A DNA stretch of 31,772 nucleotides, from contig LWDI01000033.1 of NCBI GenBank assembly GCA_002083475.1, forward strand, positions 1-31,772, read 5' to 3'. The position numbers were made by a program, and so were the translations under genes. The notes below the pieces were generated by a model. The model ran no database searches. It was not told the DNA's origin and was given only the letters and a program-made list of their open reading frames with translations. Source of the DNA: Proteobacteria bacterium SG_bin5 (GTDB lineage Bacteria; Pseudomonadota; Alphaproteobacteria; Sphingomonadales; Sphingomonadaceae). How positions within the stretch are numbered: position 1 is the first letter of the stretch; the number at the start of each line of letters is the position of its first letter. Shown here piece after piece: positions 5,397 through 11,849 of the stretch.

Positions 5397-6539
5397 ATGT
5401 CTGTTCGGATGGCCTTGGCGAAACTATGCGCCTGCGCATGTGGGGGCGCCGTGATCGGTGGCGGCGCGGTGCATGTGGCCGAATCGGCCAAACCGCGCGT
5501 CGCGCACGTCAAGAAGACCAAGCGCATCGTCCGCAAGGTGGCGGTGCGGCGCGCGGCGAAGGTGCGGCGGGTGGTGACGACCACGCGCACCGTCTGCCCG
5601 CCGCCGACGGTGACGCTGGCGAGCACGCCGGTGCCGCTGCCCCCGCCCTATGTGCCGCCCGCCGGTGATTTCCCGGTCGCGGGCGGCGGCGGCGCGGCGG
5701 TGCCGGTGGTGATCGGCGGCACGGGCGGGTTCGGCGGGTTCGGCGGTTTCTTCGGCGGCGGCTTTTTCGGCGGCGGCGGCAGCAGCGGCGTGACCATCTC
5801 GACCAGCGGCGGCTCGACCAGCGGCTCGACCTCGAGCGCGAGCGGCGGTTCGGGCGGTTCCTCGACCTCCTCGTCGAGCAGCGGCTCGAGCGGGACGAGC
5901 AGCGGGACGTCGAGCGGCACGTCGAGCGGGACCAGCAGCACCTCGAGCGGTACGTCGAGCGGCATCAGCATCATCATTTCGTCGACCTCCTCGACCGGCG
6001 GCTCCTCCACCTCGACCGGCGGCTCTTCGACCTCGACCGGCGGCTCCTCGACCTCGACCGGCGGTTCGTCGACCTCCTCTTCCACCGGCGGCTCCTCGAC
6101 CTCGACGGGCGGGTCGTCCACCTCGTCGTCGACCGGTGGTTCCTCGACCTCGACCTCGTCGGGCACCATCTCCTCGACCTCGTCGACGTCGAGCGGCATC
6201 ACCAGCTCGGCATCGTCCTCGGGCGACATCACCAGCTCGGCGAGCAGCAGCACCAGCTCCTCCTCCTCGGGCGACGTCAGCACCTCTTCGAGCACGAGCA
6301 GCTCGTCCTATGGCTCGTCGAGCGTGGGCTGGAGCACCAGCGCGTCCTCGTCGAGCTCGTCCTCGGCGTCGAGCGCGAGCTCGTCGGCCTCGGGCAGCAC
6401 CGGCAGCTCGGGCGGGCCGCCGCCCGATGGCCCGACGCCGGTCCCCGCGCCGCCGATGGTGCTGCTGTTCGGGGCGGCCGCCGCCGCGCTCGTCGCGCGC
6501 GGGCGCTTCGCCAACCGCAAGGCGGCGACCGCCGAATAA
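5397..6539 (+). CDS. Ser/Thr/Gly-rich low-complexity protein with a putative PXP-CTERM sorting tail
   Basis: A 380-residue protein. The ATG at 5397 has AAGGA at 5386-5390, 6 bases upstream. Order of regions: a short N-terminal hydrophobic segment (MALAKLCACACGGAVIGGGAV); a very basic stretch, about 31-60 (KKTKRIVRKVAVRRAAKVRR); a Pro-rich segment; a Gly/Phe-rich segment (GGFGGFGGFFGGG, about 110-124); about 215 residues made almost only of S, T and G (about 125-340); and a tail with PTPVPAPP, a hydrophobic helix (MVLLFGAAAAALVA) and basic RGRFANRK. The tail has the order motif, helix, basic cluster of PEP/PXP-CTERM signals. The Ser/Thr tract would be a natural target for glycosylation. Likely exported and surface-attached. 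Function unknown; N-terminal processing is unclear. Confidence 0.7.
   Translation: MSVRMALAKLCACACGGAVIGGGAVHVAESAKPRVAHVKKTKRIVRKVAVRRAAKVRRVVTTTRTVCPPPTVTLASTPVPLPPPYVPPAGDFPVAGGGGAAVPVVIGGTGGFGGFGGFFGGGFFGGGGSSGVTISTSGGSTSGSTSSASGGSGGSSTSSSSSGSSGTSSGTSSGTSSGTSSTSSGTSSGISIIISSTSSTGGSSTSTGGSSTSTGGSSTSTGGSSTSSSTGGSSTSTGGSSTSSSTGGSSTSTSSGTISSTSSTSSGITSSASSSGDITSSASSSTSSSSSGDVSTSSSTSSSSYGSSSVGWSTSASSSSSSSASSASSSASGSTGSSGGPPPDGPTPVPAPPMVLLFGAAAAALVARGRFANRKAATAE
5998..6160 (+). repeat. in-frame tandem repeat encoding GGSSTST units
   Basis: Consecutive 21-bp units encode G-G-S-S-T-S-T (about four copies), then expanded units encode GGSSTSSST and GGSSTST alternately. The units differ mostly at synonymous positions, so the tract is old enough to have drifted or is maintained by selection on the peptide. 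It lies inside the Ser-rich gene and could vary in copy number between strains. Confidence 0.7.
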
Positions 6540-6580
6540 GCCGTTGCGTGGGCGCATGGGCGCGGCCATAGCGTCGCGCT

Positions 6581-7999
6581 ATGCACGACATCCGTTTCAT
6601 CCGCGAACGGCCCGATGCCTTCGACGCGGGCCTCGCGCGGCGCGGCCTCGCCCCCCAAGCGGCGACCTTGCTCGCGCTCGACGAGCGCCGCCGCGCGCTG
6701 ATCACCGAGGCGCAGGCGGCGCAAGCCCGCCGCAACGAGGCGAGCAAGGCGATCGGCGCGGCCAAGGCGGCCAAGGACGAGGCCGCCGCGCAGGCGCTGA
6801 TGGCCGAAGTCGCCGCGCTCAAGGAGCGGCTGCCCGCGATCGAGGCCGAGGAAAAGGCGCTGGGCGAGCAATTGCAGGCGGCGCTCGCGATCATCCCCAA
6901 TCTCCCCGCCGACGACGTGCCCGATGGCGCGGACGAGACGTGCAATGTCGAAGTGTCGCGCTGGGGCAGCCCGCGCGCGTTCGACTTCACGCCCAAGGAA
7001 CATGCCGATCTCGCCCCCGCGCTCGGCATGGATTTCGAGACCGGCGCCCGGCTTTCGGGCGCGCGCTTCACCTTCCTGCGTGGGGACATGGCCCGCCTGC
7101 ACCGCGCGCTCGGCCAATTCATGCTCGACACGCAGACGCGCGAGCAGGGCTATAGCGAGTGCTGCCCGCCGGTGCTCGTCAAGGACGAGGCGATGTATGG
7201 CACCGATAAGCTGCCGAAATTCGCCGAGGATAGCTTTCAAACTCAACTCGCTTACGATGATACTCGTTTAAGGGAGTATTATCTTGAGCTTGCAACGACG
7301 GAACCCGAAGCTTCTGATCCAATAGGGATAGCTAACGCCGCTGTCGCATTTCAAAAGCTGTTGAGGCGAGAAGCCAACGCCGACCGTCGCTGGCTCATCC
7401 CCACCAGCGAAGTCTCGCTTACCGCCAGCGTGATGGGCGAGTTGCTCGACGAAGTCGCCCTGCCCATCCGCCTCACCGCGCTCACCCTCTGCTTCCGCTC
7501 GGAAGCCGGCGCCGCCGGGCGCGATACGCGCGGCTTCATCCGCCAGCACCAGTTCGAGAAGTGCGAACTCGTCAGCATCGTCCGCCCCGAGGAGAGCGAG
7601 GCCGAGCATCAGCGGATGACCCGCGCGGCCGAGACCATCCTCGAAAAGCTCGACCTGCCCTATCGCAAGCTGCTGCTGTGCACCGGCGACATGGGCTTCG
7701 GCGCGCGCAAGACCTATGATCTGGAAGTGTGGCTGCCGGGCCAAGGCTGTTACCGCGAAATCTCCAGCTGCTCGAACACCGGCGACTTCCAGGCGCGGCG
7801 GATGAACACCCGCTACCGGGTCGCGGGCGAGCAGAAGCGCACCGAATTCGTCCACACGCTCAACGGCTCGGGGCTCGCGGTCGGGCGCACGCTCGTCGCG
7901 GTGCTCGAAAATTATCAGAACGCGGACGGCAGCGTCACCGTGCCCGAAGCGCTCGCCCCCTATATGGGCGGGGTGACGCGGTTGGAGGCCAAGGGGTGA
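6581..7999 (+). CDS. serS: seryl-tRNA synthetase with an unusual in-frame insertion
   Basis: A 472-residue class II synthetase that charges tRNA-Ser with serine. It starts MHDIRFIRERPDAFDAGLARRG. The N-terminal antiparallel coiled-coil arm spans about 30-100, ending in GEQLQAALAIIPNLPADDVP. Catalytic-core landmarks are GTDKLPKFAEDSF (about 207-219), the serine-recognition TxE region IPTSEVSLT (from about 273), motif 2 CFRSEAGAAGRDTRGFIRQHQFEKCEL, EVWLPGQGCYREISSCSN and motif 3 GSGLAVGRTLVAVLENYQ. Bacterial SerS is usually about 420-430 residues. The excess is an AT-rich segment at residues about 220-268, immediately before the TxE region. In motif 2 the usual TALTPCF reads TALTLCF. surE follows downstream across a palindromic repeat. 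Confidence 0.95.
   Translation: MHDIRFIRERPDAFDAGLARRGLAPQAATLLALDERRRALITEAQAAQARRNEASKAIGAAKAAKDEAAAQALMAEVAALKERLPAIEAEEKALGEQLQAALAIIPNLPADDVPDGADETCNVEVSRWGSPRAFDFTPKEHADLAPALGMDFETGARLSGARFTFLRGDMARLHRALGQFMLDTQTREQGYSECCPPVLVKDEAMYGTDKLPKFAEDSFQTQLAYDDTRLREYYLELATTEPEASDPIGIANAAVAFQKLLRREANADRRWLIPTSEVSLTASVMGELLDEVALPIRLTALTLCFRSEAGAAGRDTRGFIRQHQFEKCELVSIVRPEESEAEHQRMTRAAETILEKLDLPYRKLLLCTGDMGFGARKTYDLEVWLPGQGCYREISSCSNTGDFQARRMNTRYRVAGEQKRTEFVHTLNGSGLAVGRTLVAVLENYQNADGSVTVPEALAPYMGGVTRLEAKG
7238..7384 (+). other. AT-rich in-frame insertion of about 48 codons inside serS
   Basis: Between KFAEDSF and RRWLIPTSE, where other SerS proteins have a loop of roughly 5-12 residues, this gene encodes about 48 extra residues (QTQLAYDDTRLREYYLEL through FQKLLRREANAD). 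Composition falls sharply from the neighbouring very GC-rich codons, and codons such as ATA, TTA and AGG appear that are otherwise rare in this window. The frame is kept on both sides. The peptide looks mostly helical and polar. The boundaries are approximate. Confidence 0.8.
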
Positions 8000-8006
8000 G
8001 GTAAAT

Positions 8007-8140
8007 CCTCCCCGAGCTTGCTCGGGGAGGGGGACCAACCGAAGGTTGGTGGAGGGGCGCCGGCGTAGCCGGCGAGCTGCGCTCGCCGCCCCTCCACCAT
8101 GCTTCGCATGGTCCCCCTCCCCAGATTTCATCTGGGGAGG
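8007..8140. repeat. multi-hairpin palindromic repeat between serS and surE
   Basis: Six back-to-back hairpins fill the serS-surE gap: 8007-8030 (CCTCCCCGAGC/GCTCGGGGAGG), 8034-8050 (ACCAACC/GGTTGGT), 8058-8074 (CGCCGGC/GCCGGCG), 8071-8087 (GGCGAGC/GCTCGCC), 8096-8112 (ACCATGC/GCATGGT) and 8116-8140 (CCTCCCCAGAT/ATCTGGGGAGG). GGAGGGGCG and CGCCCCTCC also pair across the centre. The order of parts is the same as in the repeats at 22513 and 24813, although the stem sequences differ. The GCGATCAC ends found on those two are absent here. Confidence 0.85.
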
Positions 8141-8148
8141 TTTTGATG
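8116..8148 (+). promoter_or_regulatory. surE Shine-Dalgarno buried in a repeat-derived hairpin
   Basis: The last hairpin of the repeat is a perfect 11-bp stem (CCTCCCCAGAT, loop TTC, ATCTGGGGAGG, 8116-8140). Its 3' arm ends in GGGGAGG, which is followed by five bases (TTTTG) and the surE ATG at 8146. The only good ribosome site for surE is therefore the 3' arm of a very stable stem, which should hide it unless a ribosome or another fold opens it. Confidence 0.6.
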
Positions 8149-8904
8149 CGTATTCTGCTCACCAACGACGATGGCTATCACGCCCCGGGCCTCAAAGTGC
8201 TCGAGGAGATCGCCGCCACCCTCTCCGACGACATCTGGGTGGTCGCCCCGGCCGAGGAGCAATCGGGCGCGGGCCATTCGCTCACCCTCACGCGGCCCAT
8301 CCGGGTGCGGCGCCATGGCGAGCGGCGCTTCGCGGTCGCGGGCACGCCGACCGACGCGGTGATGATGGCGCTCGCCAAGCTGATGCCGCAGCGCCCCGAT
8401 CTGATCCTCTCGGGCGTCAACCGCGGCGCGAACCTCGCCGAGGACGTGACTTATTCGGGCACCGTCTCCGCCGCGATGGAAGGCGCGCTCGCGGGCGTGC
8501 GCTCGATCGCGCTCAGCCAGGTTTACGCGCGCGAAGGCGCGGGCGACGACGTGCCCTTCGCCGCCGCGCGCGGCTGGGGGGCGAAGGTGCTCCGCCCCTT
8601 GCTCGACGCCCCGCTCGCGCCGCGCACCCTCGTCAACGTCAATTTCCCCGCGCTCGCCCCCGATCTCGTCAAAGGGGTCCGCGTCGTCGGCCAGGGGCTG
8701 CGCGATTATGGCCGGCTGAAGATCGTCACCAACCGCGATCCGCGCGGCTATGACTATCATTGGTTCGCGCTCGGTCCCTCGATCGAAACCCCGGCGCACG
8801 CGACCGATTTGGAAGCGGTGGAGGACGGCTATGTCGCCGTCACCCCGCTCCACCTGGACCTGACACATCGCGAATCGCTCGATATGCTGGCCGCCATCTA
8901 TTGA
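8146..8904 (+). CDS. surE: 5'/3'-nucleotidase SurE
   Basis: A 252-residue protein. The ATG at 8146 gives MRILLTNDDGYHAPGLKVLEE, the canonical SurE opening, in which the N-D-D residues bind the divalent metal. A TTG one codon upstream is not needed. SGVNRGANLAEDVTYSGTVSAAMEG (about residues 86-110) is the second conserved motif, with the metal-binding asparagine and the T-Y-S-G-T-V loop that holds phosphate. VNVNFPAL and the C-terminal GYVAVTPLHLDLTH are also typical. SurE hydrolyses nucleoside monophosphates. The usual pcm neighbour is missing; a LysM/LytM lipoprotein follows 20 bases after the stop. Translation may be controlled by the hairpin covering its ribosome site. Confidence 0.95.
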   Translation: MRILLTNDDGYHAPGLKVLEEIAATLSDDIWVVAPAEEQSGAGHSLTLTRPIRVRRHGERRFAVAGTPTDAVMMALAKLMPQRPDLILSGVNRGANLAEDVTYSGTVSAAMEGALAGVRSIALSQVYAREGAGDDVPFAAARGWGAKVLRPLLDAPLAPRTLVNVNFPALAPDLVKGVRVVGQGLRDYGRLKIVTNRDPRGYDYHWFALGPSIETPAHATDLEAVEDGYVAVTPLHLDLTHRESLDMLAAIY

Positions 8905-8923
8905 GGCGGCTTCGGGGGGAGCG

Positions 8924-9964
8924 ATGCGGGCGGGAGTGGCGATGATCGCGCTTTTATTGGGGGCGTGCATTCCCCCGCCGATCGAACGGGGCGACAGCCG
9001 CGCGCCGCAACTTCCCCCGCCGCCGATCGAGGCGGCATCGCCCGCGCGGCTCCCCTCAGCCGCCCCACCGCCGCGCCCGGCGTGGGAGGCGCGGCCCGTG
9101 ACCCCCGACGCGCGCGAGGTGCGCGCGCAGGATTATTATGTCCGCCCCGGCGACACGCTCGGCGGCATCGCCAATTTCACCGGCGCGAGCACCGAGGCGA
9201 TCGCGCGCGCGAACGGCCTCGCGCCGCCCTATGTGGTGCGCGCCGATCAGAAGCTCGTCATTCCCGCCGGCCGCTATCATCTGGTTCGCGCGGGCGAGAC
9301 GGGAATCGCGATCGCGCGCGCTTATGGCGTGCCCTGGGCGCAAGTGGTCGAGGCCAATGCGCTCGCCGAACCCTATGTGCTGCGCGCCGGGCAACGCATT
9401 CTCATCCCGCGCGCCGCGCCCCAGACCGCCGCCGAGCGCGCGCGCGCCTTCGCGCTCGACATCGACGATATCGTGACCGGCGGCGAACCCGCGCTCGCCG
9501 CCAATGCGCGCCCCGTCGCGCCGTCTTCGACCGCGCGGCGCGTGCTGCCCCCCGAGGCGAGCGTCGCCGCGCCCGCGCGTTTCGTCGGCGGCTTCGGCTG
9601 GCCGGTCGAGGGGCGGATCGTCAGCCGTTTCGGCCCCGGCGGCACCGGCGAGCGGCACGACGGGATCAAGATCGCCGTCCCCTTGCGCACCCCCGTGCTC
9701 GCGAGCGCCGATGGCGTGGTGAGCTATACCGGATCGGGGGTGAAGGGATTGGGCGGCATCGTCATCGTCCGCCACGGCGAGGGGTGGAGCAGCATTTATG
9801 GCCATGTCGGCGAGATTTTGGTGCAACGCGGCCAGGCGGTGAAGCGCGGGCAAGCGGTCGCGCTATCGGGCGATTCGGGCTTCGCCGACCAGCCCGAGCT
9901 GCATTTCGAGCTGCGCAAGGGGCGCCTGCCGGTCGATCCGCTGGCGCAACTGCCGGGGCGGTAG
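8924..9964 (+). CDS. NlpD-like lipoprotein: two LysM domains plus degenerate LytM (M23) domain
   Basis: A 346-residue protein with GGGGGGAG upstream of the ATG at 8924. A lipobox, LLGAC, places the lipidated cysteine at residue 15. A Pro/Ala-rich linker follows, then LysM 1 (about 71-115, YYVRPGDTLGGIANFTGAS) and LysM 2 (about 118-163), which bind peptidoglycan, and a LytM domain (about 225-340). In LytM the zinc motif HxxxD reads H245-D-G-I-K249, and the catalytic HxH reads E325-L-H327, so one metal ligand and one catalytic histidine are lost. This pattern is like NlpD/EnvC amidase activators rather than an active endopeptidase. Its place beside surE mirrors the surE-nlpD neighbourhood of gammaproteobacteria. 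A role in activating a cell-division amidase is inferred. Confidence 0.85.
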   Translation: MRAGVAMIALLLGACIPPPIERGDSRAPQLPPPPIEAASPARLPSAAPPPRPAWEARPVTPDAREVRAQDYYVRPGDTLGGIANFTGASTEAIARANGLAPPYVVRADQKLVIPAGRYHLVRAGETGIAIARAYGVPWAQVVEANALAEPYVLRAGQRILIPRAAPQTAAERARAFALDIDDIVTGGEPALAANARPVAPSSTARRVLPPEASVAAPARFVGGFGWPVEGRIVSRFGPGGTGERHDGIKIAVPLRTPVLASADGVVSYTGSGVKGLGGIVIVRHGEGWSSIYGHVGEILVQRGQAVKRGQAVALSGDSGFADQPELHFELRKGRLPVDPLAQLPGR

Positions 9965-9978
9965 GAGGGACGAAGGCC

Positions 9979-10090
9979 CTCACCCAACCCTCTCCCGTAA
10001 ACGGGAGAGGGCTTTTCGTCGCGCCAGTTCATCGCCCTCGACCAACCCGCGGCAAAGCCCTCTCCCGCTAGCGGGAGAGGGTTGGGTGAG
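9979..10090. repeat. 112-bp palindromic element between the NlpD-like gene and tyrS
   Basis: The element is bounded by a 19-bp perfect inverted repeat: CTCACCCAACCCTCTCCCG at the left and its reverse complement at the right (10072-10090). Nested at each end is a hairpin: CCCTCTCCCG/CGGGAGAGGG at 9988-10011 and CCCTCTCCCGC/GCGGGAGAGGG at 10058-10081. The inner part is unremarkable. Elements with these CCCTCACCC ends are widespread in proteobacteria. No coding capacity. Confidence 0.85.
9988..10016 (+). terminator. terminator-like hairpin after the NlpD-like gene
   Basis: The left hairpin of the palindromic element (stem CCCTCTCCCG, loop TAAA) is followed by CTTTTCG and lies 23 bases past the stop of the NlpD-like gene. 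The stem plus short T run could act as a rho-independent terminator. Confidence 0.5.
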
Positions 10091-10161
10091 CGCTCTTCCT
10101 TCACGGCCGGAAGGGAAGCGCCCCCCTTCCCGCCCTTCCCCCCGCGCTCTAAAGCCCGCTC

Positions 10162-11391
10162 ATGACCTACGCCTCCCCCCTCCTCCGCGTGCTTCACGAT
10201 CGCGGCTATATCCACCAGGCGACCGACGCCGCCGGGCTCGACGCGCTCGCGCAGAAGCAAGTCGTCCCCGGCTATATCGGCTTCGACGCTACCGCGCCCT
10301 CGCTTCACGTCGGCAGCCTGGTGCAGATCATGATGCTGCGGCGGTTGCAGCAGACCGGGCACAAGCCGATCGTGCTGATGGGCGGCGGCACCACCAAGGT
10401 CGGTGACCCTTCGGGCAAGGACGAGAGCCGCAAATTGCTCGACGACGCCGCGATCGACGCGAACATCGCCTCGATCCGCCGCGTGTTCGAGCGTTTCCTC
10501 GTCTTCGGCGACGGCCCCAGCGACGCGGTGATGGTCAACAACGCCGAATGGCTCGATGCGCTCGCCTACATCCCCTTCCTGCGCGAAGTGGGGCGGCATT
10601 TCACGATCAACCGGATGCTCAGCTTCGATTCGGTGAAGCTGCGGCTCGATCGCGAGCAGCCGCTCACCTTCCTCGAATTCAATTACATGATCCTGCAGGG
10701 CTATGATTTCGTCGAGCTCGCGCGGCGGCACGGCTGCCGGTTGCAGCTCGGCGGATCGGACCAATGGGGCAATATCGTCAACGGGATCGAGCTCGCGCGC
10801 CGGCTCGAGGGGAGCGAATTGTTCGGGCTCACCAGCCCGCTCATCACCACCGCCGACGGCGCCAAAATGGGCAAGACGGCGGCGGGCGCGGTTTGGCTCA
10901 ACGACGATGCGCTGCCCGCTTATGATTATTGGCAATTCTGGCGCAACACCGATGACCGCGACGTGGGGCGCTTCCTGCGGCTGTTCACCGATCTGCCGCT
11001 CGACGAGATCGCCCGGCTGGAAGCCCTCGCGGGCGCCGAGATCAACGAGGCCAAGATCGTCCTCGCCAACGAGGCGACCGCCTTGTGCCGGGGCGCGGCG
11101 GCGGCGGCCGAGGCGGCGGAAACCGCGCGCCGCACGTTCGAGGAGGGCGCGGCGGGCGAGGCGCTGCCGCGCGCGGTCGCGCCCGCGCCGCGAATGCCGC
11201 TCGTCGATGCGCTCGTCGCCTTGGGGCTCGCCGCCTCCAAGGGCGAGGCGCGGCGGCTGATCAAGGGCGGCGGCGCGCGGGTCGATGGCGAGAAAGTGGC
11301 CGACGAGGCCGCGATCGTTTCGATCGGCGCCGGGCCGGTGAAGATCTCGGCGGGCAAAAAGCATCACGCGCTGCTGCTGCCCCCCGTATAA
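10162..11391 (+). CDS. tyrS: tyrosyl-tRNA synthetase
   Basis: A 409-residue class I synthetase that charges tRNA-Tyr. The Rossmann core begins with YIGFDATAPSLHVGSLVQIM; HVGS (about 49-52) stands at the HIGH motif. GGGTTKVGDPSGKDESR is the conserved tyrosine/ATP region. NYMILQGYDFVEL and QLGGSDQWGNIVNGIEL are the tyrosine-binding and dimer-interface segments. K235-M-G-K-T239 serves as the KMSKS loop. The C-terminal S4-like RNA-binding domain (about 340-405) contains ALGLAASKGEARRLIKGGGARVDGEKV. Length and motif order are those of bacterial TyrS. It is a free-standing gene downstream of a palindromic repeat. Confidence 0.96.
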   Translation: MTYASPLLRVLHDRGYIHQATDAAGLDALAQKQVVPGYIGFDATAPSLHVGSLVQIMMLRRLQQTGHKPIVLMGGGTTKVGDPSGKDESRKLLDDAAIDANIASIRRVFERFLVFGDGPSDAVMVNNAEWLDALAYIPFLREVGRHFTINRMLSFDSVKLRLDREQPLTFLEFNYMILQGYDFVELARRHGCRLQLGGSDQWGNIVNGIELARRLEGSELFGLTSPLITTADGAKMGKTAAGAVWLNDDALPAYDYWQFWRNTDDRDVGRFLRLFTDLPLDEIARLEALAGAEINEAKIVLANEATALCRGAAAAAEAAETARRTFEEGAAGEALPRAVAPAPRMPLVDALVALGLAASKGEARRLIKGGGARVDGEKVADEAAIVSIGAGPVKISAGKKHHALLLPPV

Positions 11392-11463
11392 TCACGGGAA
11401 ATCCGTTGTTTACGCTGTTTCTATCGGCGCGGTTCACGTGCGGGGGATAGCCCTGATCGCGCA

Positions 11464-11489
11464 GCGGCCCCAGGGCTTATCGGGGCCGC
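11464..11489 (+). promoter_or_regulatory. hairpin directly upstream of the second PilZ gene
   Basis: GCGGCCCC (11464-11471) pairs perfectly with GGGGCCGC (11482-11489) across a 10-base loop. The G-rich ribosome site of the PilZ gene starts at the next base. It may be a 5'-leader structure or the end of the tyrS transcript; no T tract follows. Confidence 0.35.
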
Positions 11490-11501
11490 GGGGGATGGGA
11501 C

Positions 11502-11813
11502 ATGGCCGCTCTGGCATTTAGCGACCAACGCACGGCACCACGCGACGAGGTTTATTTTCGCACCCATGCGACACGCGACGACGGCGACCGACTGCCGCTG
11601 TTGCTCGTCAATTTCTCGGCGATGGGGCTGATGGCGCGCTGCGAGGCGGACGTCGCGCCGGGCGATAGGCTACGCCTCGATCTGCCCGTGGTTGGCGCGA
11701 TCAATGCCGAGGTGCGCTGGGCGCTCGGCGGGCGGATCGGCTGCGAGCTCGACCGCATGATCGCGCTCGCCGATTATTATGATCTGCTCGCGGTGCTGGT
11801 GAAGGGGAAATAG
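11502..11813 (+). CDS. PilZ-domain protein, copy 2
   Basis: A 103-residue single-domain protein starting MAALAFSDQRTAPRDEVYFRTHA. The R-x-x-x-R type spacing in QRTAPRDEV (about 9-17) resembles the c-di-GMP-binding RxxxR; it is followed by LLLVNFSAMGLMARCEADV (about 33-51), which corresponds to the (D/N)xSxxG motif with M in place of the first glycine of the usual GG. EVRWALGGRIGCEL closes the barrel. Binding of c-di-GMP is therefore plausible but not certain. It lies between tyrS and a convergent PHA depolymerase gene, without partners that would indicate an output. Confidence 0.75.
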   Translation: MAALAFSDQRTAPRDEVYFRTHATRDDGDRLPLLLVNFSAMGLMARCEADVAPGDRLRLDLPVVGAINAEVRWALGGRIGCELDRMIALADYYDLLAVLVKGK

Positions 11814-11821
11814 CGGCCGAT

Positions 11822-11840
11822 CCGCCCCGGCACGGGGCGG
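11822..11840. terminator. hairpin between convergent PilZ and PHA depolymerase genes
   Basis: CCGCCCC/GGGGCGG, a perfect 7-bp stem with a 5-base loop, lies in the 36-bp gap between the two converging genes. The position suggests a shared bidirectional terminator, but there is no T tract on either side. Confidence 0.4.
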
Positions 11841-11849
11841 CACTACCCC

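Noticed and set aside
5648..6295. A leftward frame encoding an acidic VEVEEPPVE repeat protein opposite the Ser-rich gene
   Set aside because: It is the antisense image of the Ser/Thr codon repeats. The plus-strand gene has a ribosome site, a sensible N-terminus and a sorting-type tail, while the leftward frame has no ribosome site or signal peptide.
7228..7333. The 8-bp direct repeat GGATAGCT at 7228-7235 and 7326-7333 as a target-site duplication of the SerS insert
   Set aside because: The second copy lies inside the insert, about 50 bases before its right boundary, so it does not flank the element. Chance is the simpler explanation.
8007..8030. The first hairpin after serS as a rho-independent terminator
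   Set aside because: The stem is followed by GGGGACCAACC rather than a T tract and is one of six consecutive hairpins of a repeat; surE probably depends on readthrough or has its own start.
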